From Conidiobolus incongruus B7586 (Eukaryota; Entomophthoromycota; Entomophthoromycetes; Entomophthorales; Conidiobolaceae), in assembly GCA_000697335.1 (NCBI GenBank), contig JNEM01016612.1, positions 1-41,557 of the forward strand: a stretch of 41,557 bases of DNA, given 5' to 3'. The translations under genes were made by a program, and so were the position numbers. The notes under the pieces are model-generated. The model made no database searches, had not been told where the DNA came from, and was given only the letters and a program-made list of their open reading frames with translations. This document shows, in pieces, positions 1 to 10,936 of the stretch. Position 1 is the first letter of the stretch. Each line of letters opens with the position of its first letter.

Positions 1-1313
1 AAAAATAGCATATACTATTATAATTTATTATAATAATTAATATTTGCTTATTAATAAAATATTTATTTAAAGGGATTTATAAAAAAGGTTAATTTAACTT
101 AATTTAACATTTTAATTTGTGTTTTAATAAAAGATATTATAATTAAAATTTAAAATTCATTAATTATAATTATTTATTATAAAAACTTGAGTTTATAGTA
201 ATATTTTAATAAGTTTTATTTAATAATAATTATTTTAACTTTTTTTTAAGTTTTAGTTAAATTATAAGTTATTTATTTTATATTTTTATTTATTAATTTG
301 AGTTTAAACTTTAATATATATATAATACTTATAAAGATAATATCAAAATATTTAAATAATTTTTTTAACTAAAATAAAAAAGTATTTTTTAATATATTTT
401 TTTCATTTTATTAATAATTAAAAGAATAATAATTAAAGTTAATTTTTTAAATTTTAATAAGTTTTAAATAATTTCTTTTTTAACTTTAAAATAATTTGCT
501 TAATAATAAAATATTTAATTTAGATAATACTTCATTACCAAAAACTGTTTGTAAATTTTAAATGATTTTAGAGGGTTTATGGTTAAGTTTTATTTATACT
601 AAAATAAAAAACTTCTGATGATTATTATTTAGTTTAAGCATATTTAAATTAAACAACCAATTTTAAAAAGTTAATTTTTTAATCAAAAAAACTATAATAT
701 ATATATATATATATAATGTAAAAATATATAATTTCTTATTTATTTTATATATATTTATTCATTTAAAACTGATATGTTTGAAAAATCAGAAATTAAAAAA
801 TTTCCCATTATTTCAAATTCAAGGTAATAAATATCAGATTAAAATTTATTCATTTTTTAGAAATCAAATCATTATTCAATTTAGTAGTATGTAGATTAGA
901 AAAGTACAAGTATAATCTTATTTAAAATGGTTATATTAGACTATTCAAATTATATTTGATGCAAAATAAATAAGTAAATAAAATCATAAATACACATTCT
1001 TAATCTCATAATTATTTCACCAACTATTTTTAATTATTAAACCACTAATAATTATTTTGTAAATAATAATATAGGCTGTAATCATGCTGTGTTTAATGAT
1101 TTAAATCAATAGCATTATATTCGATAATACAATTATTTTTATTTTGATAATTCTAATAAAGTTAACATAAACATCAACAACTTATTCTGTAAAAAGACAG
1201 ATTATGTCCATGGCAATAAAATGATTGATTTTTATTTACTGAAAATATAAAATATAAATATATGAATAGATATATTTCATAAAGATGAATCTATATTGAA
1301 TATATAGTTGAAT
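1..1313. other. AT-rich gene-free stretch at window start
   Basis: No gene, tRNA or clear repeat is seen. The first ~720 bases are almost pure A/T, with poly-A/T and TA runs (a TA run lies near 695-715). They resemble in composition the decayed retroelement at the other end of the window. I could find no protein motif in any frame, so any link to a mobile element is only a guess. Confidence 0.5.
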
Positions 1314-1732
1314 TCAACCACCGTGCAAAGTAGAAATAAAAACAATTTTATCGCCATCGTTAATTTCGTATTCTAATTCACCTTCCAATTCCCAATCAGC
1401 TTCATTAATTAAAACTAAAATACCTGGACGACTAAATTATATTTAATCATATATATATAATTATTTAAATATTTAAATAATATAAAACTTACACAGTATC
1501 TCCATCCACAAACAATTCGGGACGCTCTTTCAAAAAATTATTCTTAACGTATTCGATCAAGTCTTTCATATTTGTCTTAGAATTATTGAATTCGGAGGGA
1601 ATTTTAGCTTTAATTTCGGTTTGTTTATCGAATAACAATTCCATGCCTCCACTAATTTATATTAATATTAAAATCACTTGTTTAATTTTGTGTTTTTTAC
1701 CTAAATTGTAGAGTAATATTTAATTCAGACAT
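1314..1732 (-). CDS. URM1: Urm1 ubiquitin-related modifier, 3 exons
   Basis: Urm1 is the ubiquitin-fold sulfur carrier. Its C-terminal glycine is activated by the E1-like Uba4, and its thiocarboxylate supplies sulfur for wobble-uridine thiolation of tRNA; it also modifies proteins under oxidative stress. Coding exons on the minus strand are 1701-1732, 1493-1651 and 1314-1431, separated by introns of 49 and 61 nt (GT-AG). They sum to 309 nt, giving 102 aa, the usual Urm1 length. The protein shows the family landmarks in order: SGGMELLF near the start, [29 protein letters not shown] and the C-terminal FISTLHGG ending in the diglycine. Start choice: the ATG at 1732 opens a 32-nt first exon that splices in frame. 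The identification rests on near-complete motif agreement. Nothing about it looks broken. Confidence 0.95.
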
Positions 1733-3806
1733 TTTTTTTATATATTTTTTTAAACAAAAATTGAAAAGATTTATGTTACAAATAATTCAACTTTGGATAA
1801 CTATTTTTATATTTTTGAAATTTAATTTTTTTTAATTGTGGGATTATTTTAGTTAATTAAATAAATATTGAATTATCAATTTATTCAATTATATTATTTT
1901 ATATTTGTTAGATTTAAAATTAAATCATGTATAACAATAATAATAATAGCGATATTTAATAAATCAGTTTTTTAATACCTAGTATTCATTATCCATCAAT
2001 TATACAGTTTGATGAAGATTGAAAAATATACACCATTATATGAAAAGTGGAATGTTGAAGTTTATAATCTGAATAAACGTTGTTGAATTGAATAATTTCA
2101 AAATTTTTCAGATATTGGACCATTATTGTATAATATAAATATACGCTAAATTTGAAAATATATCAGTGATTCTTAATAGTATTAGGTTCAAGGTTATTTT
2201 ATAATAAAATAATAGATTTATATGATATTGATTTCAATTTGACAATACGGTGATTTTAACAGACATGATTTTTAAGGGTATAATAACCTATACAAAAATA
2301 ATTTAACTCAAATATAGTTTATTATTTTGATATGTTTTCTTAATTATTCAAATTAATAGTTTATAATTTTGTTTATTATGCTAAATTTATATCAATTTTT
2401 GATTATATGAGATTCAAATTTCTTCTAATTTTCTAGTTTTAATTGACGATAATATATTGATCATAAATTATATATTTCACAATAACTATATTTTCAAATT
2501 TATTTTCTGGCATTGAGTTTAAATTTCACCAACATCTTAATATTAGAGTACCATTTCAGAACCAAGATAGAATCATAAATCCAATGATTTTTATTATTAT
2601 CAATCTATTTGAGCTATCTTATATTTTAATTTCGTGTAAACGTGATAAATTAATAATATTAAAATTTCAATTTGATAATATTCGATTTAAATATTGTAAA
2701 TATATATAAAATTAATAATAGTTAATTTTCTAATATTTAAATTATTATTTTATAAAATTTTCATTTAAATCTTTCGTATTTCTAATTTTTTTCAAATTTT
2801 GAACTGATTTTATTAGGTTATTATATACATTTTGTCGCTTTCGAATTGTACACATATCATAATAAATCATTAGTCTATTATTAAGGTAATTCATATTTTC
2901 ATTGGTTGATCATTCGAATTGAAAGGACAAAGCATATAGATAATTTAATATTTTTCAATTCCTAAATTTGAAAATTTGATTCCTGATATAATGCAATTTT
3001 ATGTTTAATCATTTTATTTGTAAACCATACTCACAAATAAAATATATATGTAAATTAATTAGAATAAAATCTTAATGTTAAAATATAGCTTGTGATATAT
3101 TTGAAACAAGATATCTTTTGCTGAAAACTTTTAATAATCGAAGTTATTTTTGAGTAGAAAGAATCATATTATTTCTAATAATGCAACATGTATTTTGAAT
3201 AAATTTGAATTAAATTTTATATAAAATTATATGAATTGATTATTTGAAATTGAAAAATTAAGTCACTACCTGTTGGTATTAAATTTGAATTGAAATCTTT
3301 TTTAACAATATTAAATTAGTTTTACATTAATCAAATTAAGTTGCTAATATAATTAATATTATATATCTAGTTTAAACAAAAGCAAATATCACTGTAATTA
3401 ATAAGGGATATATACCATTTAAAATGACAATGATTCAATTCTTTAAACAATTTCAATTTTAAATACATAATATAATTAATTGATCAAAGACATTGGAAAT
3501 TACAAGCATTTTTTTTAAAAATCAAATTTTTATATTGAATAAAAATCAAATACTTTAAAAATTTTTTGAATATAAAAAACTCAATAATATTTATCAGTTT
3601 GAAATTTATATATTAGTATTAAACATTTAGATGTATGTTTTAGATTGATCATATGTCCATCAACTATCAATCAAATTACCAGCAAAAAGTTTGAAAAAAA
3701 ATCATGCCCTACTGAGATTATTTATGCAAACAAATTAAGTTTCAGAATTATACTAACTATAAAAATACGTAATACTTGTTGATCAAATGTTTTTTTATTT
3801 ATTAAA
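1733..3806. other. AT-rich intergenic stretch
   Basis: About 2 kb between the divergently transcribed URM1 and the Ser/Thr-rich gene. No open frame of coding character, tRNA or strong repeat is visible. A TATAAAA-like site near its right end is listed separately. Confidence 0.5.
3758..3765 (+). promoter_or_regulatory. possible TATA box of the Ser/Thr-rich gene
   Basis: TATAAAAA lies 41 bases before the ATG at 3807. Spacing suits a TATA element with a very short leader, but in DNA this AT-rich such a match is expected often by chance. Confidence 0.3.
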
Positions 3807-4553
3807 ATGAAAGTTTTTAGTGATAATCAGTTAGTTTCCATTATCATTTTCCTTACTTATTTAACCAGTATACTTGGAGCTGGCTTTCAAAACATTTTTA
3901 GTCAGATTGAGTTATTGATGAATCAATCTCCTAATGTTAGTTATAGTCCAACTCCAGTAGTCCAGTCTAGCTTTGTGTTAACTTCTAATACTGATGAAGC
4001 TGAATCGAAAACTGAAGATATGATACAATCAAATAGTGCTAATTCAGGCACCAGTTCGATCGTAATTTCATTGTCCCAGCCTACCTCGTCTAGCCCTGCT
4101 TTGAGCTTTAGCATCAATGAATTTGATTCGAAAACAGAAAATGCGATGCGAACAAGTAATGCTAGTTCGGATACTGGCTCCAAAACAACCTCATCATCTC
4201 AATCTACCCAATCCAGTGCTCTTTTGGATTCTAATACCAGTGAATCTGATACGACATCCAAAAATACGGTGCAATCAAGTAGTGCTAGTTCTGCTACCAG
4301 CTCTAAAGCAAATCCATCATCCAAAACTACATCTTCACTTCCTACACCTATACCTTCGTCGACCACTACATCATCTTCATCTCAACCAAGTCCAACCAAT
4401 GGAGGTAATAATGAGGTTATCAAAGCTGTCGTTACAATATTAAACAAATTTAAAGATATTGTCAATCAATCTAGTATGGGTGATGACTTGAAGAAAATAT
4501 TTTCTGATTTGTTGATCAAAATAGTTACATATGTAAATGGATATTCTAAATAA
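3807..4553 (+). CDS. Ser/Thr-rich secreted or wall-associated protein, 248 aa
   Basis: No specific family recognised. The single-exon protein opens with a hydrophobic signal peptide (about residues 1-24, ending near ILGAG). Residues ~50-205 are dominated by Ser and Thr, with loosely repeated blocks of the form S-N-x-S-E/D-S-K-T-E followed by SS/TS runs. This is the usual picture of an O-mannosylated, mucin-like stalk. A Pro/Ser/Thr run at ~175-200 leads into a conserved-looking, non-repetitive C-terminal segment (about 205-248, VIKAVVTILNKFKDIV) that could form one helix. There is no hydrophobic C-terminal tail, so a GPI anchor is unlikely and the protein is probably secreted. It faces the fasciclin gene convergently across a 1.3-kb spacer; both would act outside the cell. 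Cell-wall or host-surface roles are inference only. Confidence 0.75.
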   Translation: MKVFSDNQLVSIIIFLTYLTSILGAGFQNIFSQIELLMNQSPNVSYSPTPVVQSSFVLTSNTDEAESKTEDMIQSNSANSGTSSIVISLSQPTSSSPALSFSINEFDSKTENAMRTSNASSDTGSKTTSSSQSTQSSALLDSNTSESDTTSKNTVQSSSASSATSSKANPSSKTTSSLPTPIPSSTTTSSSSQPSPTNGGNNEVIKAVVTILNKFKDIVNQSSMGDDLKKIFSDLLIKIVTYVNGYSK

Positions 4554-5849
4554 ACTTTTAATATCTCTTCAGTAATACACTTATTAATATATTATTTTAA
4601 TTTATTGTATTAAAAACAAAGATAAATGAATTCATCAAGATAATATTCTAATGATGGTGATGTTTTTAAATATAAATCAATTAATTTTTGCAAGGAATGA
4701 ATGTTGTCATATTATTATGATATGAGTGTTATCAAATAAGCACTAATAATTAAAATAAAATCCATATCTGTAATTTTATTATAATATTATAAATATAATG
4801 CTATATAAATTAAAGAAATCAATCTAGCTTGACCTTTAATGATAATAAATAAACCTTTTAACAATTCTAATTTATATTTAATTAATTCAATATTCATGCT
4901 TTTTTATAGTTATTAACATAATATATGAATATTAAAGATATAATATGCTTGGATTATTATTAATTAATTGTACATATTCAATTTATCAAAGCAACAATTA
5001 CAAGAGCTATATTGCTATTAAAATAATTTAAGATATTGCAAGTATTGATCATTGAAAGGAGTAATATTACTTCATTAACAAAGTTATTGCCTTTATTATT
5101 TAATAAAATTCTGCCATTTGTTATAAATTTATATTTACAATTCTTACAACAAATTCTAAATGTTGATTATATCTAGAACTTTTTATTATGTAATACACAA
5201 ATTTTAATGTTTCTTAAACTTCGATATAAATTGTATGCTATTTAAAATTCCTTAACCTAATTCACTCTATTTTATATTTCAACATATATATACATATATT
5301 TGAAAATAATTTTTGTAGAAATTGGTGAAATAAGTTTAATTTTAGATAATTTTAAAAATATAAGTTATCAATTATATTCTAACTTCAATATATATTTTAT
5401 ATTATATAAAGCATCTTGAGATGATTCAAAAATGTTTCGATATATAGCAATATGTCCGTTAAATAGTTCCAGATTCAATTTTTAGAAATTTAAAAATTAA
5501 ACAACAATATATTAAAATATGCCTAATATATTAAGAATTAAAATCATGTTTTGATATTCATCAAAATAGCATAATATGATATACTTTTTTTATTTATAAT
5601 AGTTTCAAAATATATTGTTTAATAATGGATTAAGGATCAATTTTTATGATGTTAAAATTTTTTGATGAAAGGGAAGATGCTATCAACTAATATTGCATAT
5701 ATATATATAACATCTGAAATAGTATATTGTTAATATAAATTTCATATAACATATATATTAACAAAATATTGATTACAATTGAAATAAATTAAATTTATTA
5801 GAAAAAAAGAATATTGAATCTGGTTATTACTAGACTAATAAATTTGCGT
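4554..5849. other. AT-rich intergenic stretch between convergent surface-protein genes
   Basis: About 1.3 kb with no coding-like open frame, tRNA or notable repeat beyond short AT runs. It must hold both 3' ends of the flanking convergent genes. Confidence 0.5.
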
Positions 5850-6812
5850 TTAGAAGATCAAAAATATTAAAGAGAATATTAATCCTAATAATGTCCAGTT
5901 GATCTGAGTTGATGAAATAGCCATATTCTGCAATTTTCTAGGGTCTGGAGTTTCGGAAATAACCGCATCAACCACGTGGATCACTCCGTTATTCGTCAAT
6001 ACACCAGGCATAATCAATTTGGATCCTCCAATTGTCACTGAACCATCTCGAATTGAGAATGTAATCTGACCATTTAAAGAAGGAACCACTAAACCGTCCT
6101 TGAAATTGTACGAATAAAGCACTTTTTGCACTATATGTGACTTTACTTTATCCAATATTTGATCTCTATTTAAATTCGGGTTATTGTGCTTGAACTTCAA
6201 TACTGCTTCATCAGTCGGAGCAAAGATTGTCAAGTTGGTATTCTTATTGATTTCTTGTTCGAGTGTAGTATTTTTAAATAGATTATAAAACTCATGGAGC
6301 TTAGCAAAGTTCAAGGATTCACTCACACTTGCTGGTGGAGTTAACCAACGGTCAATCAAATAAATCATTCCGTTCGAGGCAGTCACATTGGCAGAGGTTA
6401 AAATAGCAGGCTCATAAGCACCTGATAGCACTTTCACCACTTCATCGATCTTGGTGATTTTAATCTTTTGAGTGTAGCCATTCACATCAATAACTGATTC
6501 CAAATACTGTAAAGGTTTAATATGGTTAAAATCCAATGTACCCAAAGCGATATGATAGTAAAAAATTTCGGTTTCGCCAGCCTTAGATATGCTCTTGACC
6601 TGATTCAAGTTATTGGTCGCATCATTCGTTGGAATGAAGAATGTAATATTACTATAATTCTTTAATATATTTGAAATATTACTTGTCTCTCGCGTTTGAT
6701 TTAATGCAGATACAAAATTACTGACGTTTGGTAGTGTTTGAATCGCTTCAAAAATATTCGCACTTTGGATACTCTGCAAAAAACCAAACACCAATATATT
6801 AAAGGCTCTCAT
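5850..6812 (-). CDS. two-domain fasciclin (FAS1) GPI-anchored surface protein
   Basis: FAS1 domains are extracellular adhesion modules found in matrix and wall proteins of fungi, plants and animals. The uninterrupted 320-aa frame has an N-terminal signal peptide (about 1-18), a first FAS1 domain (~20-155) with the H1-type motif FFIPTNDAT and the YYH motif, and a second FAS1 domain (~165-285) with TIFAPTDEA and the H2-type motif NNGVIHVVDAVI. The last ~17 residues are purely hydrophobic (GLIFSLIFLIF) behind a polar spacer. This is typical of a GPI attachment signal. Many N-x-S/T sequons are scattered through both domains, fitting passage through the ER. The ATG at 6812 directly precedes the signal peptide. 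It is probably an adhesion or wall-organising protein; ligand unknown. Confidence 0.9.
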   Translation of the reverse strand: MRAFNILVFGFLQSIQSANIFEAIQTLPNVSNFVSALNQTRETSNISNILKNYSNITFFIPTNDATNNLNQVKSISKAGETEIFYYHIALGTLDFNHIKPLQYLESVIDVNGYTQKIKITKIDEVVKVLSGAYEPAILTSANVTASNGMIYLIDRWLTPPASVSESLNFAKLHEFYNLFKNTTLEQEINKNTNLTIFAPTDEAVLKFKHNNPNLNRDQILDKVKSHIVQKVLYSYNFKDGLVVPSLNGQITFSIRDGSVTIGGSKLIMPGVLTNNGVIHVVDAVISETPDPRKLQNMAISSTQINWTLLGLIFSLIFLIF

Positions 6813-7991
6813 TTTAGAATTAACAACTCAAAGGCAAACAGCATCTTATTTAAATATTAACCACTTTATTCGTATTTATATCAAATCAAGCTCAAAGGAA
6901 TGTTGAGTTTGTTTCATATTGAGACTATCAAAAGCTTTGTTTGAATAATAAAAACAATTCAATAATTTGTTTATTTGATTGGTTGCATTAAAAAGTTTTT
7001 CCAATTTAGGTATAAAAGTGTATTAATTGACTAGTCATATTTTTAAGGCTGAATTTTATATTGTTGGGAACTAAAATTAGCTTATTTTTTTTACTAGTAT
7101 ATTTATTATGATTAATATCCGATGAGTTAACTTATTATATCTTTCTATACTTTAAAAGATTAGAATTAATAAGATAGTAATGATGTTCTTAAATAATAAT
7201 ATTATTTATTTTTATTATGTTATTATAATATGATTTTTAATTTTGTAATTTTTTATTTTCATTCAGTTTATAAAAAATATCAATTTTCAATATTTAAAAC
7301 AGTTTTTGATCTATATAGTTTATATTTGGAACATTGTTATATATGATCTCTTTTATTATTGAATGTTTAAATTAATAATAAATATATATTTAAATTATAT
7401 AATTAAATTCAAATGTAGAATAAAACAATCGAATGGACAATACATTAGATATTAATAAGTAAAATTGAATATTCAATAACTTGAAAGAAATGAATTTTAC
7501 TAACTTTAATAATATTCTGTTCTACTAGAGATATATTTTTGATAAATCATTGAAATATGAATATAAATTTTTGCACCATAATCATATTTTTTAAAAAATT
7601 TATAATATTTATATATTAATCGAGTATTGTATTGAGATTGTTCATATTAATTAATTTTACAACTAGATTATTTCCAGATAAATCACAAAATGCAGTGTAT
7701 CAAAATAATCTGAAATAAATATAATGAAAAATTTATTTTGATAAGATTTATAGTAAATTTAATATATAGCGATAAAGTTATATATTATGAAATAATATAG
7801 CTATATAAATTTGTTTTGATACATATAAAATCTTCTACTCCATAAATTTCTTGAAAAATCCCACAATTTTGCAAAGTTTAATTTATACCAATTTAAATTT
7901 ATTCTAATAATACAAATAATAATAATTAATTTAAAAAAAATAGAAATTAATCTACTTTGATCGATTAAATATTTAAATATAAAAAACAATA
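6813..7991. other. AT-rich divergent intergenic stretch
   Basis: About 1.2 kb between the divergent fasciclin and uS4m genes. A 62-codon minus-strand frame at 7801-7989 is compositional noise (Ile/Phe/Asn-rich, no motif). No other feature seen. Confidence 0.45.
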
Positions 7992-8723
7992 ATGGTCAAA
8001 CCTAAATCATGGTACAGTACAGGGCGCGGATTGATCCGTATGTCATGGAACAAATATAATGTATACAATTTAGTTCACAAAGTTTCTGATGGTAGTGATC
8101 CTCGTCATACCGTGTTCCAACAGCACTGGAATGCTAAAAAAGAAACTAGAGCTTATCATGATGCCGATATTACTGAACGTCAATGGAAAAAGATTTTTCA
8201 TGCTAATTCCAAACTTCCTTCTGCCAACACCGAATTAGCTACTAAGATGGTTGCTCCATACGGTCCTAGATTCTCTAGACCCGAACGTTTGGATCCCCAT
8301 CCTCACGTTGCTTCTCTCACATATGCCGATTTAGAACGCCGTCTTGATGTTATTTTATTCCGTTCCCACTTTGCTCCTAGTGTTTATGCCGCTCGTCAAT
8401 TGATTTTACATGGAAAAGTTTATTTAAATGGCGAAAAGTGCAGAGAAACTGGCTTGAGAGTTAAGGATATGGATCTCATCAGAGTTGTTCCTGAAGCTGT
8501 TTGTACTTTAAAGGGTGAAAAGAACACTAACTTAACTTTTGAACCTAAACCCTACAGTCAGCCTTTCATGTTTTTACCCGATTATTTAGAAGTTGATTAC
8601 AAGACATGTAGTGTAGTATTCTTAAGACAACCCACTTCTAGACCCAGAGTCACTGAAATCCCTTCACCTTTCGCTCCCAAGTTACATTCTTTGGCCTATG
8701 AATATTACGTTACTAATAAATAA
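7992..8723 (+). CDS. NAM9: mitochondrial small-subunit ribosomal protein uS4m (Nam9-like)
   Basis: uS4 is a primary rRNA-binding protein of the small ribosomal subunit. This is the mitochondrial version related to yeast Nam9. The 243-aa single-exon protein begins with a basic segment containing SWNKYNVYNL (Nam9 has a near-identical SFNKYNLFNL). It carries an S4 RNA-binding domain at roughly residues 113-165 (RRLDVILFR, ARQLILHGKVYLNG), and ends with the block found in fungal Nam9 proteins: LPDYLEV, KTCSVVFLR, then SPFAPKLHSLAYEYY. Yeast Nam9 has a long insertion between the S4 domain and this tail. Here the insertion is almost absent, so the protein is about half the yeast length yet looks complete. 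Codon use is richer in G/C than the flanks, as in other conserved genes here. It lies 196 bp ahead of the YAR1-like gene on the same strand. Confidence 0.93.
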   Translation: MVKPKSWYSTGRGLIRMSWNKYNVYNLVHKVSDGSDPRHTVFQQHWNAKKETRAYHDADITERQWKKIFHANSKLPSANTELATKMVAPYGPRFSRPERLDPHPHVASLTYADLERRLDVILFRSHFAPSVYAARQLILHGKVYLNGEKCRETGLRVKDMDLIRVVPEAVCTLKGEKNTNLTFEPKPYSQPFMFLPDYLEVDYKTCSVVFLRQPTSRPRVTEIPSPFAPKLHSLAYEYYVTNK

Positions 8724-8919
8724 ATAAATTAAGTTGAGTATTTAATAATAATAAACATCACATATTAAGATATAATATTATATGAATTTTTATACAAAGT
8801 ATAATTAATCTTCCATTCATTGATATTCCATAACTTGAATTCAACCCATAATTTATCATTTTATAAAATCATCATATAAATTTAATTTTCAACAAAATTC
8901 CATCGGTCAATTAATAAAA

Positions 8920-9553
8920 ATGACTGAATTTACTAAAGAACAGGCTTATGCCGAAGTATTAGAAAATGCTAGATATGGTGAATTAGAAGAATTACAAGAA
9001 TTTGTTAAAATATTTGGGGAAGAAATTTTACAATCCAGAGATTATAATCAAGCTACTTTGGTGCATATGGCTGCTGCTAATGGTCATTTGGGTATTATTG
9101 ATTTAATATTTGACTTACTATATTTCTAAAACTTTTAATTTGTTAGATATTTTAAATTACTTAATTCAACATTTGCCTAAAGATCACTTACACTTAAGTA
9201 ATTTGGATGGAAATACTCCTTTACATTGGGCTTCTTTAACTGGTAATTTGGACGCTGTCAAATTACTTTTAGAAAATGGTGCTGATGCTAAGGTAAACTA
9301 TATTTTAATTTTTATTAACCAAATAATTCATAAAATTTAGGTTACTAACTCTTCTGGCCATACACCTATGACCGTGGCTCAAAGGGGGAACCATGAACAA
9401 GTGGTTGAATATTTGTTAATTAATACCGACTATGAAAATGCTAAAGATGATGAAGAAATTACTGGTAGTTCAGAAGATCAAAATGGTGAAGAGGAAGAAA
9501 TTAAAATAAGCGTCGGAGAGACGTCAGATAAAATGAAGGAGTTACACTTGTAA
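8920..9553 (+). CDS. YAR1: Yar1-like ankyrin-repeat chaperone, 3 exons
   Basis: Yeast Yar1 is a two-ankyrin-repeat protein that escorts newly made Rps3 (uS3) to the nucleus and prevents its aggregation. Exons 8920-9091, 9147-9292 and 9341-9553 are joined over 55- and 48-nt GT-AG introns. They sum to 531 nt, 176 aa, close to Yar1's 200. The ankyrin core holds HMAAANGHLDILNYL and NTPLHWASLTGNLDAVKLL; the first matches Yar1's ALHMAAANGH and the second its ALHWASLNGKLDVVKLL. A third repeat-like unit follows (GHTPMTVAQRGNHEQVVEYL). The acidic tail (DDEE, GEEEEIK) also matches Yar1's acidic C-terminus. Each reading frame stops inside the introns, which supports the splice model. Yar1 orthology is very likely but rests on motif recall, not a search. 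Confidence 0.87.
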
Positions 9554-9923
9554 AAATTTTATTTTGTTTATTTAATTAAACAATATTGGGTTCATTAGAT
9601 TACAGCCTTGTATAGAGTTTATACCTCATAACATTATTAATAAATAATTTTATTATATATTATTATTGAGAGTATTCAATGCCGACCCATTAGAAAACTA
9701 AAACTTGAATAAATCTAATCAAGATATGTTTAATAAGAATACTATATACTTGATTTATTGTATCATTTTTATTTAAATAATTAAATATATAATATATAAT
9801 AATTGCATTTCAGTAAACTGATTATTTTTTAATACCAAATTTATAAATATATTTAAATAATATTTTGATCATGGTTTAATTACATATTTTTTATTGATGT
9901 TAGTATAACTGTGAAGAGAAGTG

Positions 9924-10923
9924 TTATGGCTCAAATAACTTATTAAAATTGCTCGAAATATTATTTTTCAAGTTATCCAAAAAGTTGCTAGTTTGGCTGG
10001 AACTCGACGTCGGAGATAAAATATCATTATTTGCATTTGGGCCTAAAATATGGGCTCGAATTTCCTGGTACTTACTATCACTTAAAGGTTTGAATTTAAT
10101 AGGATTTCCACTTGGATAATCGTCATATAGCACGGAATCTGCGTTGGATACTTTGGCGCATTGTTGAGCGAGCCTAGAGAATAAGTGGAGTTCATTGTGG
10201 TACATGCGCCAAGCCTCCTTATTGAAGCATTCAGATTCAGATAATTCGTCAAGGAAGGATTTTTTAAACGATTTTTTTATGTAGAATAATACATCGAGAA
10301 TGTGATGTTGTTTAGGAACCCAAGGGTTGAACTTGGGTTTTAGCGAGAATTGCCCATTTTGATTTACGAGAGGATGGAAGGTGTCAGTGATAAAGGTTAC
10401 CAAAGGAGCAGAATAGGGGTAATCAGGTAGTAAATCTAATTGGAATTTGAGTGTTGCATGTTGATAATAACCAGAATGAACGAATATGACACCAAACCAT
10501 TCTTGATAAATGCCAGTTAGTATAATTAAACAAATTTGGGTAATAATTACTTACTATTGATATCATTACTAGGCATTACGTATACACCACTGGGACATTG
10601 ATTGGGATTTCTTAAGTTAGCACTAGATATATTGTCAATAAAGTTAATTATAAATATTTAAATAATTAAAATATATACAATTCAGTTAATATTTCATATC
10701 GTCTAAAATACCAATGACTCAAATCAGGTTGCTGTTCTTGTTTATTACTATTAATTAAGTTCTTTTTCAAATTTTCTAGAGAGTTAAACTTTTTCAAGCC
10801 TTTATTTTCTAATTGTATATCACTTGGTTTAGATGCTTGAGTGGCTCTTCTCTGTAAATTACTCTATTTATTTGATTATTATTACGAAGTATAATAGTAT
10901 TTTTATAATTTAATCTGTACCAT
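9924..10923 (-). CDS. AKTIP/FTS-like UEV protein, 4 exons
   Basis: AKTIP (FTS) is a ubiquitin-E2 variant lacking the active cysteine. With Hook and FHIP it forms the FHF complex that links early endosomes to dynein; filamentous fungi have counterparts. Proposed exons on the minus strand are 10921-10923 (ATG only), 10679-10851, 10555-10610 and 9924-10501, with introns of 69, 68 and 53 nt. They sum to 810 nt, 269 aa. The UBC fold spans about residues 48-195, with CPSGVYVMPS, KWFGVIFVHSGYY, LDLLPDYPYSAP and FHPLVN. No cysteine follows the HP motif where an E2 would have its catalytic residue. The segment after it (NPWVPKQHHILDVLFYI) matches AKTIP. The C-terminus is Ser/Asn-rich. The N-terminal exon is the weak point: see the finding on the ATG-only exon. 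The gene converges with the YAR1-like gene. Confidence 0.85.
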
Positions 10924-10936
10924 ATTGAGATTCCAT

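Noticed and set aside
7801-7989. 62-codon minus-strand frame next to uS4m
   Set aside because: Low-complexity AT-driven sequence without domain, and its start abuts the uS4m leader.
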